Source: Algiphilus aromaticivorans DG1253 (lineage in GTDB: Bacteria; Pseudomonadota; Gammaproteobacteria; Nevskiales; Nevskiaceae). From it: a DNA stretch of 64,000 bases. The position numbers and the translations under genes are program-made. Within the stretch, counting starts at the first letter, position 1; every line of letters begins with the position of its first letter. The stretch lies in assembly GCF_000733765.1 (NCBI RefSeq), contig NZ_JPOG01000001.1, forward strand, positions 1,178,001 through 1,242,000, in the 5' to 3' direction. The notes below the pieces were generated by a model. It ran no database searches, had not been told where the DNA came from, and worked only from the letters and a program-made list of their open reading frames with translations. Below, piece by piece: positions 34,261 to 43,068 of the stretch.

Positions 34261-35619
34261 TCATGAGGCCGCGTCCGGCGTCATAGCCGTGCGGTTCGGC
34301 AGGGTGAGCGGCAGTAACGCGGCCAGGATTTGGGCCCAAAAAGCGATGATCCAGCGCATCAGCCACCGTAGGTTGTAGCCGGCAGCGGCCAGCACCGGGT
34401 TCATGGCATCGCCGAGCGCGCCCTTGAGGTGGCAGCGTCGCATGCGGTTCTCTTCCTTGAGGTGCCCGATGGTGGGTTCTACGGCCTGTCGGCGTTTGAG
34501 CAGGCGTTTCTGGCTGGGTGTCAGGGTCTTGGGCTTGCCGCGATGGATGACGGCGACGCCTTCAGGTTGGCGACCGCGATAGCCGAGGTCGACGATGGCG
34601 GTGGTTGGTGGGATGCCGGTGAGGATTTCGGTCTGTTCCAGATGCTCGGCCAGGGTGTCGCCGTCATAGGGATTGCCGGGGAAGCTGCGGGCGCCGACGA
34701 TGAGGCCTTGCTTCGCGGTGATGGCGATGCCGGCCTTGACGCCGAACTCGTAGGGCTGGCGGGCCTTGCCCTTGCCAATGCACTCGACTTCCGGGGCGTG
34801 CAGGGCGTAGAGCTTGTGCTTGTCTTTCTTCTGCTGGCTGCGGATGCGCTCGGCGCGCGTCAGCAGGGTGGCGAGCTTCTGCTGTTGCTCGGTGGTGGCC
34901 TTGCGCTGGATATCGCGGATCAGCCGGCCAACGAGGGTGCGCTGCTTGCCCAACACGCGCCGCAGGCGCTTGTACTGCTTGGCATGCGCGTAGCCGCCGG
35001 CGCGGCGGCGCAGGCTGGGGCCGATGCGGGCGTAGCTTTGCCGCAGGCCGATGCCTTCTGCCTGGGCGGCTTGGACGAGCTTGCCTCGGGCAATCTCCAG
35101 CAGGCGGCTGTCGGTGGGATAAGCCACGGCCTTCTCCTGCACGGTGCTGTCGATGACCACGCGTTCCAGATCCCGAGGCCGGATGGCCTTCATGGCCTTG
35201 GCGGCTTCGATGGTCTGGGCCAGCAGCTCTTCGACACCGGCTTCGCCGAGGCGCTGGCGGAAGCGGGTCAATGAGGAGGGGTCGCAGGGCAAGGTGGTCT
35301 GAAAGTAGACCTCGCCGCAGAAGTGCTGCCAGTAGGGATTCTCCAGCCAGCGGGCACAGACCTGTTCGTCGGACAGGTTGTAGGCGTGCTTGAGATACAG
35401 CAGGCCGACAACCAGGCGCATGGGCAGCGCCGGGCGGCCCGCACCGGCCGGCTCCGGTGGCAGCACGCCGGAGAGCCGCTCGGCGATGGCCTCCCACGGC
35501 ATCTTCTCGGCCAGCTTCACCAGCGGGTGCTCATTCCCGATCATCTGATCGAGCCGCGCCCGAAACAGATCGTCGCTTCGTCCTTCGGGGCCTTCGCAGG
35601 CCGCAGGCTTGTGGCGCAT
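34261..35619 (-). CDS. IS5/IS1182-type DDE transposase
   Basis: Transposase of 452 residues. The N-terminal helical domain (about 25-130) contains LKHAYNLSDEQVCARW and LPCDPSSLTRFRQRLG, typical of IS5-type enzymes. The DDE residues are in VIDSTVQEKA (about 155), IVDLGYRG (about 345) and VEPTIGHLKEENRM (about 390). A basic helical insertion lies between the first and second acidic residues. The frame is full length with a plausible ATG, so the enzyme is probably functional. The long opposite-strand open frame over 34429-35274 is a compositional shadow. Confidence 0.93.
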   Translation of the reverse strand: MRHKPAACEGPEGRSDDLFRARLDQMIGNEHPLVKLAEKMPWEAIAERLSGVLPPEPAGAGRPALPMRLVVGLLYLKHAYNLSDEQVCARWLENPYWQHFCGEVYFQTTLPCDPSSLTRFRQRLGEAGVEELLAQTIEAAKAMKAIRPRDLERVVIDSTVQEKAVAYPTDSRLLEIARGKLVQAAQAEGIGLRQSYARIGPSLRRRAGGYAHAKQYKRLRRVLGKQRTLVGRLIRDIQRKATTEQQQKLATLLTRAERIRSQQKKDKHKLYALHAPEVECIGKGKARQPYEFGVKAGIAITAKQGLIVGARSFPGNPYDGDTLAEHLEQTEILTGIPPTTAIVDLGYRGRQPEGVAVIHRGKPKTLTPSQKRLLKRRQAVEPTIGHLKEENRMRRCHLKGALGDAMNPVLAAAGYNLRWLMRWIIAFWAQILAALLPLTLPNRTAMTPDAAS

Positions 35620-35724
35620 CAGCAGGCGTCCAAGTTTTGCAAGGTTTCGAGGCCCATTATCGCCGTTGCTGGCGATTTCGGAAAGCAGAAATCTCTGATT
35701 TCTCGCGCCTGGTCAATGGGTTGC

Positions 35725-35749
35725 GGATTGTTCAGGGCCGACGACGTCG
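35725..35749 (-). repeat. Right terminal inverted repeat of the IS
   Basis: Read on the minus strand it starts CGACGTCGTCGGCCCTGAAC. It pairs with the left repeat at 34235-34259. The remaining 50 bp to the neighbouring stop codon include a CCGGCG-ctg-CGCCGG hairpin (35769-35783) that may end the neighbouring transcript. Confidence 0.75.
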
Positions 35750-35799
35750 CGACTCCGGGGATGGCGATCCGGCGCTGCGCCGGTGGAAGGCGAGCCCGT

Positions 35800-36639
35800 C
35801 TAGCCTTCGGCCGTATTCGGCGCCTGCCGCTGATGGCCGGATTCTTCCTGCACATCGCGCTCGTGGATGGCGTTTCGAATCTGGTCGAGATTCTCGCGCA
35901 GTATGTCCGCGACCAGCGCGTCGGTCCGCGGATCGTTGAGGATCTCGAGCACGACGCTCAGCGAAGTATCGGCGCTGACCTGGGCGACGTCGCGATAGAA
36001 GGGCAGGCGTGAGAGATAGCCCGTGCGCGAGTCCGCTGCTACCTTTTCCAGGATGGTTTTGGTCAGCGTCTGACGGTTGGCTTCGAGCGCGCGCGAGATG
36101 TTCTGCGTGTAGTGCCCCTTTTGCAGCACGTCAGCGACCTCGCCGATGATCGCAACCGTAAGCGGGCGCTTGATCATGCCGATGACCATGCCGAGTACCC
36201 GGCGCACGACGCGGTAGACGACCTCTTCGCCGAGCGCTCTGTCAGCTGCTCGGCCCAGTCGTGAGAGCAGGATGACCACCCGGATCACGCGCAGCAGCCG
36301 CAGCCCGCGCAGCGCCGGATCTGAGACCGGGATCATGCCCAGCACTTCGTACCAGCGACGTGCCGGGAAGCTGAGTTGCCAGCTCGCTTCGCGCCAGCGG
36401 AACAGAAACTCGACAAGAAAGATGCTGCAGACGACGTAATCGCCGATGACGACCCAGCGCATTGTCTCCTCGGAGACGTCGCCGAAGGTCGCCCAGCTCA
36501 GCACCACCACCGAAATCAGCGCCAGAGCCAGCATCAGCCAGTCGATCAGTCGCACGCTCTCGCGCCCGAAGACGGCGTTGAAACTCGGGTCCTGTGCGCT
36601 GGGCGCCGCTTCGGAAGCGTCTTGGGATGGTGCGGACAC
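35800..36639 (-). CDS. Voltage-sensor-domain membrane protein without a pore (ion transporter family)
   Basis: Membrane protein of about 279 residues with one voltage-sensor domain. S1 is around 30-50 (LIDWLMLALALISVVVL). S2 has the charge-transfer motif FLVEFLFRW (FxxE, about 75-85). S3 includes RRWYEVLGMIPV, and S4 has arginines at every third position (RGLRLLRVIRVVILLSRLGR, about 112-131). No S5-pore-S6 follows; the last 140 residues are soluble, helical and charged. The GTG at 36639 is the preferred start because upstream codons give an unlikely Arg/Cys-rich sequence; an earlier start at 36786 is possible. It could be a proton channel or a voltage-controlled regulator; neither is shown. 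Confidence 0.78.
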   Translation of the reverse strand: MSAPSQDASEAAPSAQDPSFNAVFGRESVRLIDWLMLALALISVVVLSWATFGDVSEETMRWVVIGDYVVCSIFLVEFLFRWREASWQLSFPARRWYEVLGMIPVSDPALRGLRLLRVIRVVILLSRLGRAADRALGEEVVYRVVRRVLGMVIGMIKRPLTVAIIGEVADVLQKGHYTQNISRALEANRQTLTKTILEKVAADSRTGYLSRLPFYRDVAQVSADTSLSVVLEILNDPRTDALVADILRENLDQIRNAIHERDVQEESGHQRQAPNTAEG

Positions 36640-36902
36640 GGTTTGGCCTTGTTGTGCTTTGCTGGGCACGCTAGGGCGACGCTGCCGGGCGGTCAAGCGC
36701 GGCAGCACTCGGCCTTCGAGTCGGAAGGCCGCTGCGGGCACGAGTGTGCAGGCAGCGGTGCGCTCCCGCCGGCAGACCCTGCGCATGTCGCGAAGTCTGG
36801 GTAGTTCGCCTGCGAATTTCGCGCATCAATCGCGAACGTGCTGGCCGCATCTTCCGGCCGGACGCCGCGCTAAGCTACCGCCGAATACTGCGAGGATCCA
36901 GC

Positions 36903-38342
36903 ATGACTACGCATCGTTGGGACGTCGCCATTATCGGCGCAGGTACCGCCGGCATGGTCGCCTATCGCGCCGCCACCGCCCATGGCGCAAAGACGCTGCT
37001 GATTGAGGGCGGCGTTTACGGCACTACCTGCGCGCGCATCGGCTGCATGCCTTCCAAGCTGCTGATCGCCGCAGCCAATGCCGCGCACGGGGCGCGTGAG
37101 GCGGATGGCTTCGGTGTGCAGATCCCGGAAGTGCGCATTGATGGTCCGGCCGTCATGCGGCGCGTGCGGGCCGAGCGCGACCGCTTCGTCGGTTTCGTCG
37201 TCGAAACGGTCCAAAGCTGGCCGCAGGCGCACCGCCTGCATGCCTACGCTCGCTTCGAGGCACCGGGCGCGCTGGCGCTGTCCAATGGCGACCGCGTCGA
37301 GGCGGCGCGTGTAGTCATCGCTACCGGCAGCACGTCGCAGTTGTCCGGCCCGCTGGGTGCGCTGCCGCGCGAGCGCCTGGACACCAACGAAACGATCTTC
37401 GAGTGGCCGGATCTGCCCGAGTCGGTGGCGGTATTCGGCACCGGAATCATTGGCCTGGAGCTTGGCCAGGCCTTGCACCGCTTGGGTGTGCGTGTGCACG
37501 TCTTCGGGCGCAGCCGGCGCCTTGCCGGCATTACGGATCCTGAAGTCGCTGCCCAGGCGCGGACCATCTTCGGCCGAGCGTTTCCATTGGTGCTCGAGAG
37601 CGAACTCCTCGATATCACCGACGAAGGCGAGGCCTTCAGCGTGCGCTGGCGCGACGACGAAGGCGAGCACAGCGAGCGCTTCGCACGCGTGCTGGCCGCG
37701 ACCGGTCGTGCGCCGAATGTCGACGGCCTGAACCTGCAAGCCGCCGGTGTGCCGCTGAATGACGAGGGTCTGCCGCAGTTCGATCCGCTGACAGGGCAGT
37801 GCGGTGATAGCCCGGTCTTCATCGCCGGCGACGTCAACAACGAGAAACCGCTGCTGCACGAGGCCGCCGACGAGGGTCGCATCGCCGGCGACAACGCCGG
37901 CCGCTGGCCCGACGTGCGGCGGGGGTATCGCCGCACGCCACTATCGGTGGTCTTCAGCGAGCCGCAGGTGGTTGCGCTGGGGCAGTCCTTCCGCGCGCTC
38001 TGCGAGTCGGGCACCGATTTCGCGGTGGGTCAGGTCGATTTCGCCGGCCAGGGTCGCGCGCGCGTGATCCGCGAGAATGCCGGTCTGCTGCGCGTCTACG
38101 GCGCCCACGACAGCGGCCGGCTGCTGGGTGCCGAAATCATTGGCCCGCGCGCCGAGCATCTGGGCCATCTGCTGGCCTGGTCGGTTCAGGCGGGGCTTAC
38201 GGTGGACGATGCGCTGGCGATGCCCTTCTATCACCCTGTCGTCGAGGAGGGGCTGCGCACGGCACTGCGCGATCTTGCCCACGCACTGAAGAAGGGGCCG
38301 GCGCCGGTTCCCGGCTGCGATATCGACGGCCCTGGCGGCTGA
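36903..38342 (+). CDS. Dihydrolipoyl dehydrogenase-like flavoprotein (class I disulfide oxidoreductase)
   Basis: FAD/NAD-dependent disulfide oxidoreductase of 479 residues. FAD motif GAGTAGM is at residues 12-18. The redox disulfide is TCARIGCMPSK (Cys about 44 and 49), a variant of the usual CLNVGC of lipoamide dehydrogenase. The NAD motif is GTGIIGLELGQ (about 180), and the second FAD block is VFIAGDVN (about 307). The C-terminal catalytic dyad is in YHPVVEEGL (His about 445, Glu about 450). No 2-oxo-acid dehydrogenase subunits lie nearby, so the physiological disulfide substrate is open. The start at 36903 places the FAD motif at the N-terminus. Confidence 0.88.
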   Translation: MTTHRWDVAIIGAGTAGMVAYRAATAHGAKTLLIEGGVYGTTCARIGCMPSKLLIAAANAAHGAREADGFGVQIPEVRIDGPAVMRRVRAERDRFVGFVVETVQSWPQAHRLHAYARFEAPGALALSNGDRVEAARVVIATGSTSQLSGPLGALPRERLDTNETIFEWPDLPESVAVFGTGIIGLELGQALHRLGVRVHVFGRSRRLAGITDPEVAAQARTIFGRAFPLVLESELLDITDEGEAFSVRWRDDEGEHSERFARVLAATGRAPNVDGLNLQAAGVPLNDEGLPQFDPLTGQCGDSPVFIAGDVNNEKPLLHEAADEGRIAGDNAGRWPDVRRGYRRTPLSVVFSEPQVVALGQSFRALCESGTDFAVGQVDFAGQGRARVIRENAGLLRVYGAHDSGRLLGAEIIGPRAEHLGHLLAWSVQAGLTVDDALAMPFYHPVVEEGLRTALRDLAHALKKGPAPVPGCDIDGPGG

Positions 38343-38418
38343 GCGTCGCCCGAGCTGATAATGTCGGCCTGTCGCCCGGGGTACGGGCAGCTCACCATAT
38401 CCAGCCAGGACCGCTGCC

Positions 38419-38871
38419 ATGCTGAAGAGTCTCGATCTCCCCTTTGAGAAGCGCGCGTCGGACAATATGCTTACGGCGGGCCAGCCGGATGCGGAGCAGT
38501 TCCGCGCGGCGGCCGATGCGGGTGTCCAGCACGTCATCAATCTGCGGCCGATTCCGGAGCAGGGCGAGGACCAGACGTCGATGGTCGAGGACCTGGGTAT
38601 GCGCTATCACCATCTACCCATCGCCAGCGAGCACGACCTCAATCCACATACCGTGGCCATGCTCGACGGACTGCTCGGCGAGATCGGCGACAAGCCCACC
38701 GTCTTCCACTGCGCTTCGGGCAATCGTGTCGGCGCGCTGCTGGCGCTGCGCGCGGCCTGGCATGAGGGCAAGAGCGCCGAGGAGGCGCTCGAGATCGGTC
38801 GCGCCACCGGCATGACGAAGCTGGAGCCGGCGGTGGCACGGTTGCTGCAGCAGGGCAGCCCCCAGCAGTAG
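38419..38871 (+). CDS. BLH-type dual-specificity phosphatase-like protein
   Basis: Cytosolic protein of 150 residues related to the phosphatase-like domain of beta-lactamase-hydrolase proteins (BLH, DUF442). N-terminal ML-AGQP and VINLRP motifs are followed by the Cys-x5-Arg phosphatase loop HCASGNRVG (about 98). The rest is helical. The role of the family is uncertain; some relatives are fused to sulfide-oxidising or persulfide enzymes. It lies 7 bp upstream of the YfcC-type carrier gene and is probably in one transcript with it. Confidence 0.82.
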   Translation: MLKSLDLPFEKRASDNMLTAGQPDAEQFRAAADAGVQHVINLRPIPEQGEDQTSMVEDLGMRYHHLPIASEHDLNPHTVAMLDGLLGEIGDKPTVFHCASGNRVGALLALRAAWHEGKSAEEALEIGRATGMTKLEPAVARLLQQGSPQQ

Positions 38872-38877
38872 GCGCGC

Positions 38878-40272
38878 ATGACTACGGCACCGCGAGCGGC
38901 GCGCGCGCTGCGCGTGCCCCACACCCTGGTACTGCTCTTCGGCATGATGGTGGCGGCCTGGGCGATGACCTGGCTGCTGCCGCAGGGAGTGTTCGAGACG
39001 GCGCAGAACGAGGCCGGCCGCGCCATCGTTGTTGCCGGCACCTACGAGACGGTCGACGAGCGGGTGCGATTGTCTCCGCTGGCACTGCTGACGGCGATTC
39101 CGCGTGCCATGGCGGACGCCGCGCCCATCATCTTCTTCGTGCTCATCGTCGGTGGGGCCGTGGGCACGCTGCGCGCCAGTGGTGCCATCGACGCCGGGCT
39201 GGGTCGGGCGCTCCATCTGCTCGGCGCCCGCCCGGGCTGGCTGATCAGCGGCGGTGTGACACTCTTCGCGATCGCTTCGGCCGCTCTGGGAACTTCGGCT
39301 GAATACATCCCGCTGGTCGCAATTCTGGCGGCGTTGGCGGTCAGCCTGCAGTTCGACCGCATGACCGCGGTAGGCATTGTGCTGGCCGGCTATGGCGCCG
39401 GCTACGGCGTCGCCTTTCTCAACCCCTTCACGGTTCTCGCCGCGCACGAGGTGGCCGAGCTGCCGCCAGGCTCGGGCATGTGGTATCGCTTGCTGCTCTT
39501 CGTGCCCTTCGTCGCCATCGGCGTGCACCACGTCTGGCGCTACGCCGCGCGCGTGCAGGCCGATCCGACGAAGAGCCTCGTTGCCGGTCTGCCAGCCAAT
39601 ATCGAGCCGGTCTCCGAGACGACCGCGCTTACTTGGCGGCACCGCGCCTGTCTGCTGGCCACCGCGGCGGCAGTAGGGCTGCTGATCTGGGGTATCGGCT
39701 CGCAGGGCTGGTACCTGAACGAGTTGACCGCGACCTTCTTCGGGCTGGCCGTTGCCATCATCGTCATAGGCCGGCTCGGGGCCAGTGACGGCGCCACGCA
39801 TTTCGTCAACGGTGCGGCCGAGCTGGTGGGCACCGCCCTGCTCATTGGCTTCGCGCGCGGCATTAGTCTGCTGCTTGAGGATGGCCAAGTGCTGCACAGT
39901 ATCGTGCACGGACTGTCCATCCCGCTGCAGATGGTGGGCGAGCACGCCGCGGCCGTGGGTATGCTGCTGGTGCAGACGCTGCTCAATCTCTTCATTCCAT
40001 CTGGCAGCGGCCAAGCCTACGCCACCATGCCGATCATGGCGCCGGTCGCCGACATCGTCGGCATCCCGCGCCAGGTGGCCGTACTGGCCTTCCAGTTCGG
40101 CGACGGCTTCTCGAATATCGTCGTGCCGACGAATCCGGTGCTGATGGGGATCCTGGGCGCGGCCGCCATTCCCTACGGCCGCTGGTTGCGCTTCGTGCTG
40201 CCGTTGCTGGCGAAGTGGCTGGTGGCGGCGGCTGTGGCGTTGGTGGTGGCTGTGATGATTGGGTATCAGTGA
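38878..40272 (+). CDS. YfcC/DcuC-family membrane carrier
   Basis: Polytopic inner-membrane protein of 464 residues with about 12 hydrophobic segments. The N-terminus (HTLVLLFGMMVAAWAMTWLLPQGVF) is the typical YfcC/C4-dicarboxylate anaerobic carrier start. Conserved intramembrane signatures are GTSAEYIPLV, GYGAGYGVAFLNPF and the C-terminal IPSGSGQAYATMPIMAPVAD with FGDGFSNIVVPTNPVLMGIL. Family members are proposed to carry C4-dicarboxylates or basic amino acids; the substrate cannot be told here. It is followed by the 521-bp hairpin-rich intergenic region. Confidence 0.87.
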   Translation: MTTAPRAARALRVPHTLVLLFGMMVAAWAMTWLLPQGVFETAQNEAGRAIVVAGTYETVDERVRLSPLALLTAIPRAMADAAPIIFFVLIVGGAVGTLRASGAIDAGLGRALHLLGARPGWLISGGVTLFAIASAALGTSAEYIPLVAILAALAVSLQFDRMTAVGIVLAGYGAGYGVAFLNPFTVLAAHEVAELPPGSGMWYRLLLFVPFVAIGVHHVWRYAARVQADPTKSLVAGLPANIEPVSETTALTWRHRACLLATAAAVGLLIWGIGSQGWYLNELTATFFGLAVAIIVIGRLGASDGATHFVNGAAELVGTALLIGFARGISLLLEDGQVLHSIVHGLSIPLQMVGEHAAAVGMLLVQTLLNLFIPSGSGQAYATMPIMAPVADIVGIPRQVAVLAFQFGDGFSNIVVPTNPVLMGILGAAAIPYGRWLRFVLPLLAKWLVAAAVALVVAVMIGYQ

Positions 40273-40330
40273 GTTTGCGGTGGCAAATTCGTAGACGTTG
40301 TCCACCTCCACTTTTAAGGCCGTATCGACC

Positions 40331-40786
40331 CGGTTTCGCTTGCGGATTCCGCGCCGGGTACCTCAGAGCTACCGGATGTTCCCGCGCGATCGGTGCGGGT
40401 CACTTTGGTTACGGCCAAAGTGACCAAAGCCATGGTGCCCGCCGGGTGGCCTGCCGCGGGTGAGCCCGACCGAAGTGCCGGTCGCACTTCGCAGTGGGCG
40501 AACGCCCGGACAAGGAGGTCCGGGCCGGGTCACTTAGCGAGGCAGGAGCCGAGCTTAGTGACAGCGGCAGTTCGGCAGTAACGCTTGTGCCGGATAGCCC
40601 CTGTGTTCCGGAGCGCGAAGATCGCCGCAGTCACTAGGCTCGGTCATCCAGACCTCGCCAAGTGACCCAGGCTGGGCCTTCCATGGCCCAGCCGTAATCC
40701 GCGCTGCGACTTGCCACCGGCAAGTCGGTCGCGGATCACCCCTCAAAGGGCACAAGTCGTTCTGGCTCACCGCTTCGCGGCATCGC
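40331..40786. repeat. Intergenic array of hairpins (mosaic repeat element)
   Basis: The 521-bp gap 40273-40793 holds no credible gene but at least six inverted repeats: 40398-40425 (11-bp stem GGTCACTTTGG), 40472-40490 (7 bp GAAGTGC), 40504-40525 (8 bp GCCCGGAC), 40529-40562 (10 bp, one mismatch, GTCACTTAGC), 40670-40693 (9 bp GGCTGGGCC) and 40708-40726 (8 bp GACTTGCC). The module GGGTCACTT occurs twice and its complement once. Both ends resemble the sequence at 5-111. Similar GTCACTTT..AAAGTGAC hairpins recur between genes in Xanthomonadales-type genomes and are often mis-annotated as small proteins; that comparison is from memory. Confidence 0.7.
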
Positions 40787-40793
40787 TGTTGGC

Positions 40794-43010
40794 CTATAGC
40801 GCCGTGCCGCTGAAGTCGAAGCGTAGGCCGAGATAGAGCGAGCGGCCGGGGCGGGGCGCGACATCCTTGAGGAAGGACGTGGCGTCGCGCCGGGTCTCGT
40901 CGAGCAGGTTGCGGCCGCGGGCGTAGAGGGTGACTTCGCCGGCGGTCGTGCGCAGCGTGTAGCCGATGTCGGCGGATAGCAGGTCGTGGGCCGGGGTGCT
41001 CGTCTCCAGCGGTGCGGTGCGGTCCTGCTCGGTGACGCGGGTGTAGGCGAGGTTGAGCGAGACGGCGCCGATGCGGCCGTCGGCGCCGATGCCGACGCGC
41101 GCCGGTGTGATGCGCGGCAAATTCTCGTCGTCGTCGCGTAACCGCCCGCGCACCAAGTCGCCGAAGGCGCGGACACCGAGCCCGTAATCGCCTGCGTCCA
41201 GCACGGCGAAACGCGTCTGCGCCTCGGCGCCGAAGAGTTCGGCGTCGCGCTGGCGATAGTCGAGCAGCAGCAGCTCGCCGTCCGGGTCGAAGTTGCCTTC
41301 TTCGTCGACACGGTCCGCTTCGCCGTCGCTTGCGGGCGTACCGCTGCCGTCGGCGTTCAGGCCTTCGTCGACCTCCTCGGCGAAGATGTAATCGTCGATG
41401 CGGTTGTAGAAGGCGGTCAGCTCCCAGGTCCAGCGTCCTTCGTCGCGGCTCAGGCTGACGTCGATGTTGTTGGCCGTCTCGGCGTCGATGTCGAGGCTGC
41501 CGCGCTCGAAGGAGCTAGTGGCGATGTGCGGGCCGAAGGCGTAGACCTCTTCGATGGCCGGTGCGCGCTGGGCACTCTGTGCATTGACACGCAGATGCAG
41601 GTGCTCGGAAATCAGGAAGGCGGTGCCGGCTGAGACGCTCCAGGTGGTGAAGTCGGTCCCCGGTTGATTGCCTTCGGGATCATGCAGGGTGCGGTCGACG
41701 CGGCCGCCGAGCTCCAGGCGGTGCGCACCGAAATCCCGGCCTTCTACGAGAAAGAGTCCCGCAGCGCGGGTGTCGGTGGGCGGCACGAAGGCTTCCTCGC
41801 CGATGGCCTCGAATTCGCGTTGGCGTAGCTGGGTTCCGGCCACACCGACCCAGTCGCCGAGCGGGACGTGCTCCATCTCGATGCGGGCTTCACGCTCGTC
41901 GACGTCGAAGATCGTGCCGACTTCGCCGCTGCCCTCGATCTCACGGTGCTCGTAATCGTTGACGCCGATGCGCGTCTCGGCGCGCGTGAAGCCGGGCAGG
42001 GGGTCGTAGAGCAGGCCGCGCAGATCGACGCGCGTCTGTTCCAGGTCGATGCGCACGCCGTCGTGGCCATGCGCTTCTTCCTCATGTCCGTGTTCCTCTT
42101 CCTCGTGGTCGTGCTCGCCTTCTTCCTCATCGTGCGCCTCCTCGTGGCCGTGGCCGGGAACGCCGTAGTTGGTCGTGAAGTGGCTGACAGCGGCGCCGAG
42201 CATGCCGCGATCGACCACCCAGGCTGCCGAGGCGCCGAATCGCTCGGTGTCGAGCTTGCTGTTGTCCAGAATGCCGCTGCTCTCTTCGGCTTCGTGCGCG
42301 TGTTCCTCGTGCTCTTCCTCTTCGTCGTGTGCGTGCTCGTCGTGCAGCTCGCGTTCGGCGGGGCCCGGAATCTCGAAGTTGTCGGCATCGCGTCGCGAGT
42401 AGCTCGCGCCGAACTGCCAGGAGCCGATGCCGTAGCCGGCACGCAGCGCGCCGTTCGTTTCGTCGGCGTTGTCGCCACGCGAGATATCACCGCGCAGGCG
42501 CAGCCCGGGCGTCACCATATTGGGCAGGCGATCGTCGATGACATTGACGACGCCGGCTGACGCACCACCACCGTAGATAAGCGTGGCGGGCCCCTTCAGA
42601 ACCTCAATGCGCTCTGCCGATAGCGGGTCCACCGCGACGGCATGGTCGGCGCTAATGGAGGACGCGTCCATGGTGCTCAGGCCATTACTGAGTACCTGCA
42701 CCCGCGCGCCACTCTGGCCGCGAATAACTGGTCTGCCGACACCGGGGCCGAAGCCAGCGTTGGAAATGCCGGGTCGCTCGGAAAGGGCGTCGCCGATGGT
42801 GCCTTGACGCTGGCGTTCGAGCGCCTCGCCGGACAGTACGTCAACGGGCTGTATGAGCTCTTCGGCGTTCTGGCGAAAGGGGCTCGTGACGACGATGGTT
42901 TCGAGCTGGGCCGGCTGCCCCTCTGAGCTTTCGGCGCCGAGCAGGGGGGCGTGCAGGGTATAGGCTGTCAGCGCGATGGCTGACAAACCGAGTGCTTGAA
43001 TTCGGGACAT
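40794..43010 (-). CDS. znuD: TonB-dependent receptor with His/Glu-rich loops, ZnuD-like zinc receptor
   Basis: Outer-membrane receptor of 738 residues. A signal peptide (about 1-26) is followed by a TonB-box-like ETIVVTSP (about 37), a plug domain (about 50-165, with VIRGQSGARVQVLSNG and VDPLSAERIEVLKGP) and a 22-strand-type barrel ending in the aromatic-containing LGLRFDFSGTAL. Two clusters of His, Glu and Asp occur in extracellular loops: about residues 219-242 and 284-317. Such loops are typical of ZnuD, which imports zinc. A Zur box lies upstream of the preceding small gene, which supports zinc as the substrate. The opposite-strand frame over the His-rich loops is a shadow. Confidence 0.88.
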   Translation of the reverse strand: MSRIQALGLSAIALTAYTLHAPLLGAESSEGQPAQLETIVVTSPFRQNAEELIQPVDVLSGEALERQRQGTIGDALSERPGISNAGFGPGVGRPVIRGQSGARVQVLSNGLSTMDASSISADHAVAVDPLSAERIEVLKGPATLIYGGGASAGVVNVIDDRLPNMVTPGLRLRGDISRGDNADETNGALRAGYGIGSWQFGASYSRRDADNFEIPGPAERELHDEHAHDEEEEHEEHAHEAEESSGILDNSKLDTERFGASAAWVVDRGMLGAAVSHFTTNYGVPGHGHEEAHDEEEGEHDHEEEEHGHEEEAHGHDGVRIDLEQTRVDLRGLLYDPLPGFTRAETRIGVNDYEHREIEGSGEVGTIFDVDEREARIEMEHVPLGDWVGVAGTQLRQREFEAIGEEAFVPPTDTRAAGLFLVEGRDFGAHRLELGGRVDRTLHDPEGNQPGTDFTTWSVSAGTAFLISEHLHLRVNAQSAQRAPAIEEVYAFGPHIATSSFERGSLDIDAETANNIDVSLSRDEGRWTWELTAFYNRIDDYIFAEEVDEGLNADGSGTPASDGEADRVDEEGNFDPDGELLLLDYRQRDAELFGAEAQTRFAVLDAGDYGLGVRAFGDLVRGRLRDDDENLPRITPARVGIGADGRIGAVSLNLAYTRVTEQDRTAPLETSTPAHDLLSADIGYTLRTTAGEVTLYARGRNLLDETRRDATSFLKDVAPRPGRSLYLGLRFDFSGTAL

Positions 43011-43068
43011 GGGCTTCGATCACGGTTGCTTCCAGAGCGGGACGCCGCCGCGGGGGCTGGCGTCGTGG

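Larger units (their letters stand above)
34235..35749 (-). mobile_element. Complete IS5-group insertion sequence, about 1.5 kb
   Basis: The element contains one transposase gene framed by imperfect terminal inverted repeats of about 25 bp: 34235-34259 and the reverse complement of 35725-35749, identical at 21 of 25 positions. The transposase stop lies 2 bp inside the left repeat. The reading frame is intact, so the element may be active. I could not identify an unambiguous target-site duplication; the exact outer boundary may differ by a few bases. It lies between icmF and the ion-channel-like gene. Confidence 0.85.

Noticed and set aside
34429-35274. A 281-codon plus-strand frame opposite the transposase
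   Set aside because: Leu/Gly/Ala-rich shadow of the transposase gene with no domain.
35620-35724. AGAAATC-AGA-GATTTCT palindrome (35688-35704) as the IS end
   Set aside because: It has no partner at the other end; the inverted repeats at 34235-34259 and 35725-35749 match much better.
40393-40581. A 62-codon plus-strand frame in the hairpin region
   Set aside because: It is made of the hairpin repeats, has no domain or ribosome site, and resembles repeat-derived false ORFs.
41868-42560. A 230-codon plus-strand frame with Leu/Val/Phe-rich membrane-like segments
   Set aside because: It is the antisense of the His/Glu-rich receptor loops (CTC/TTC codons read as hydrophobic residues), not a membrane protein.
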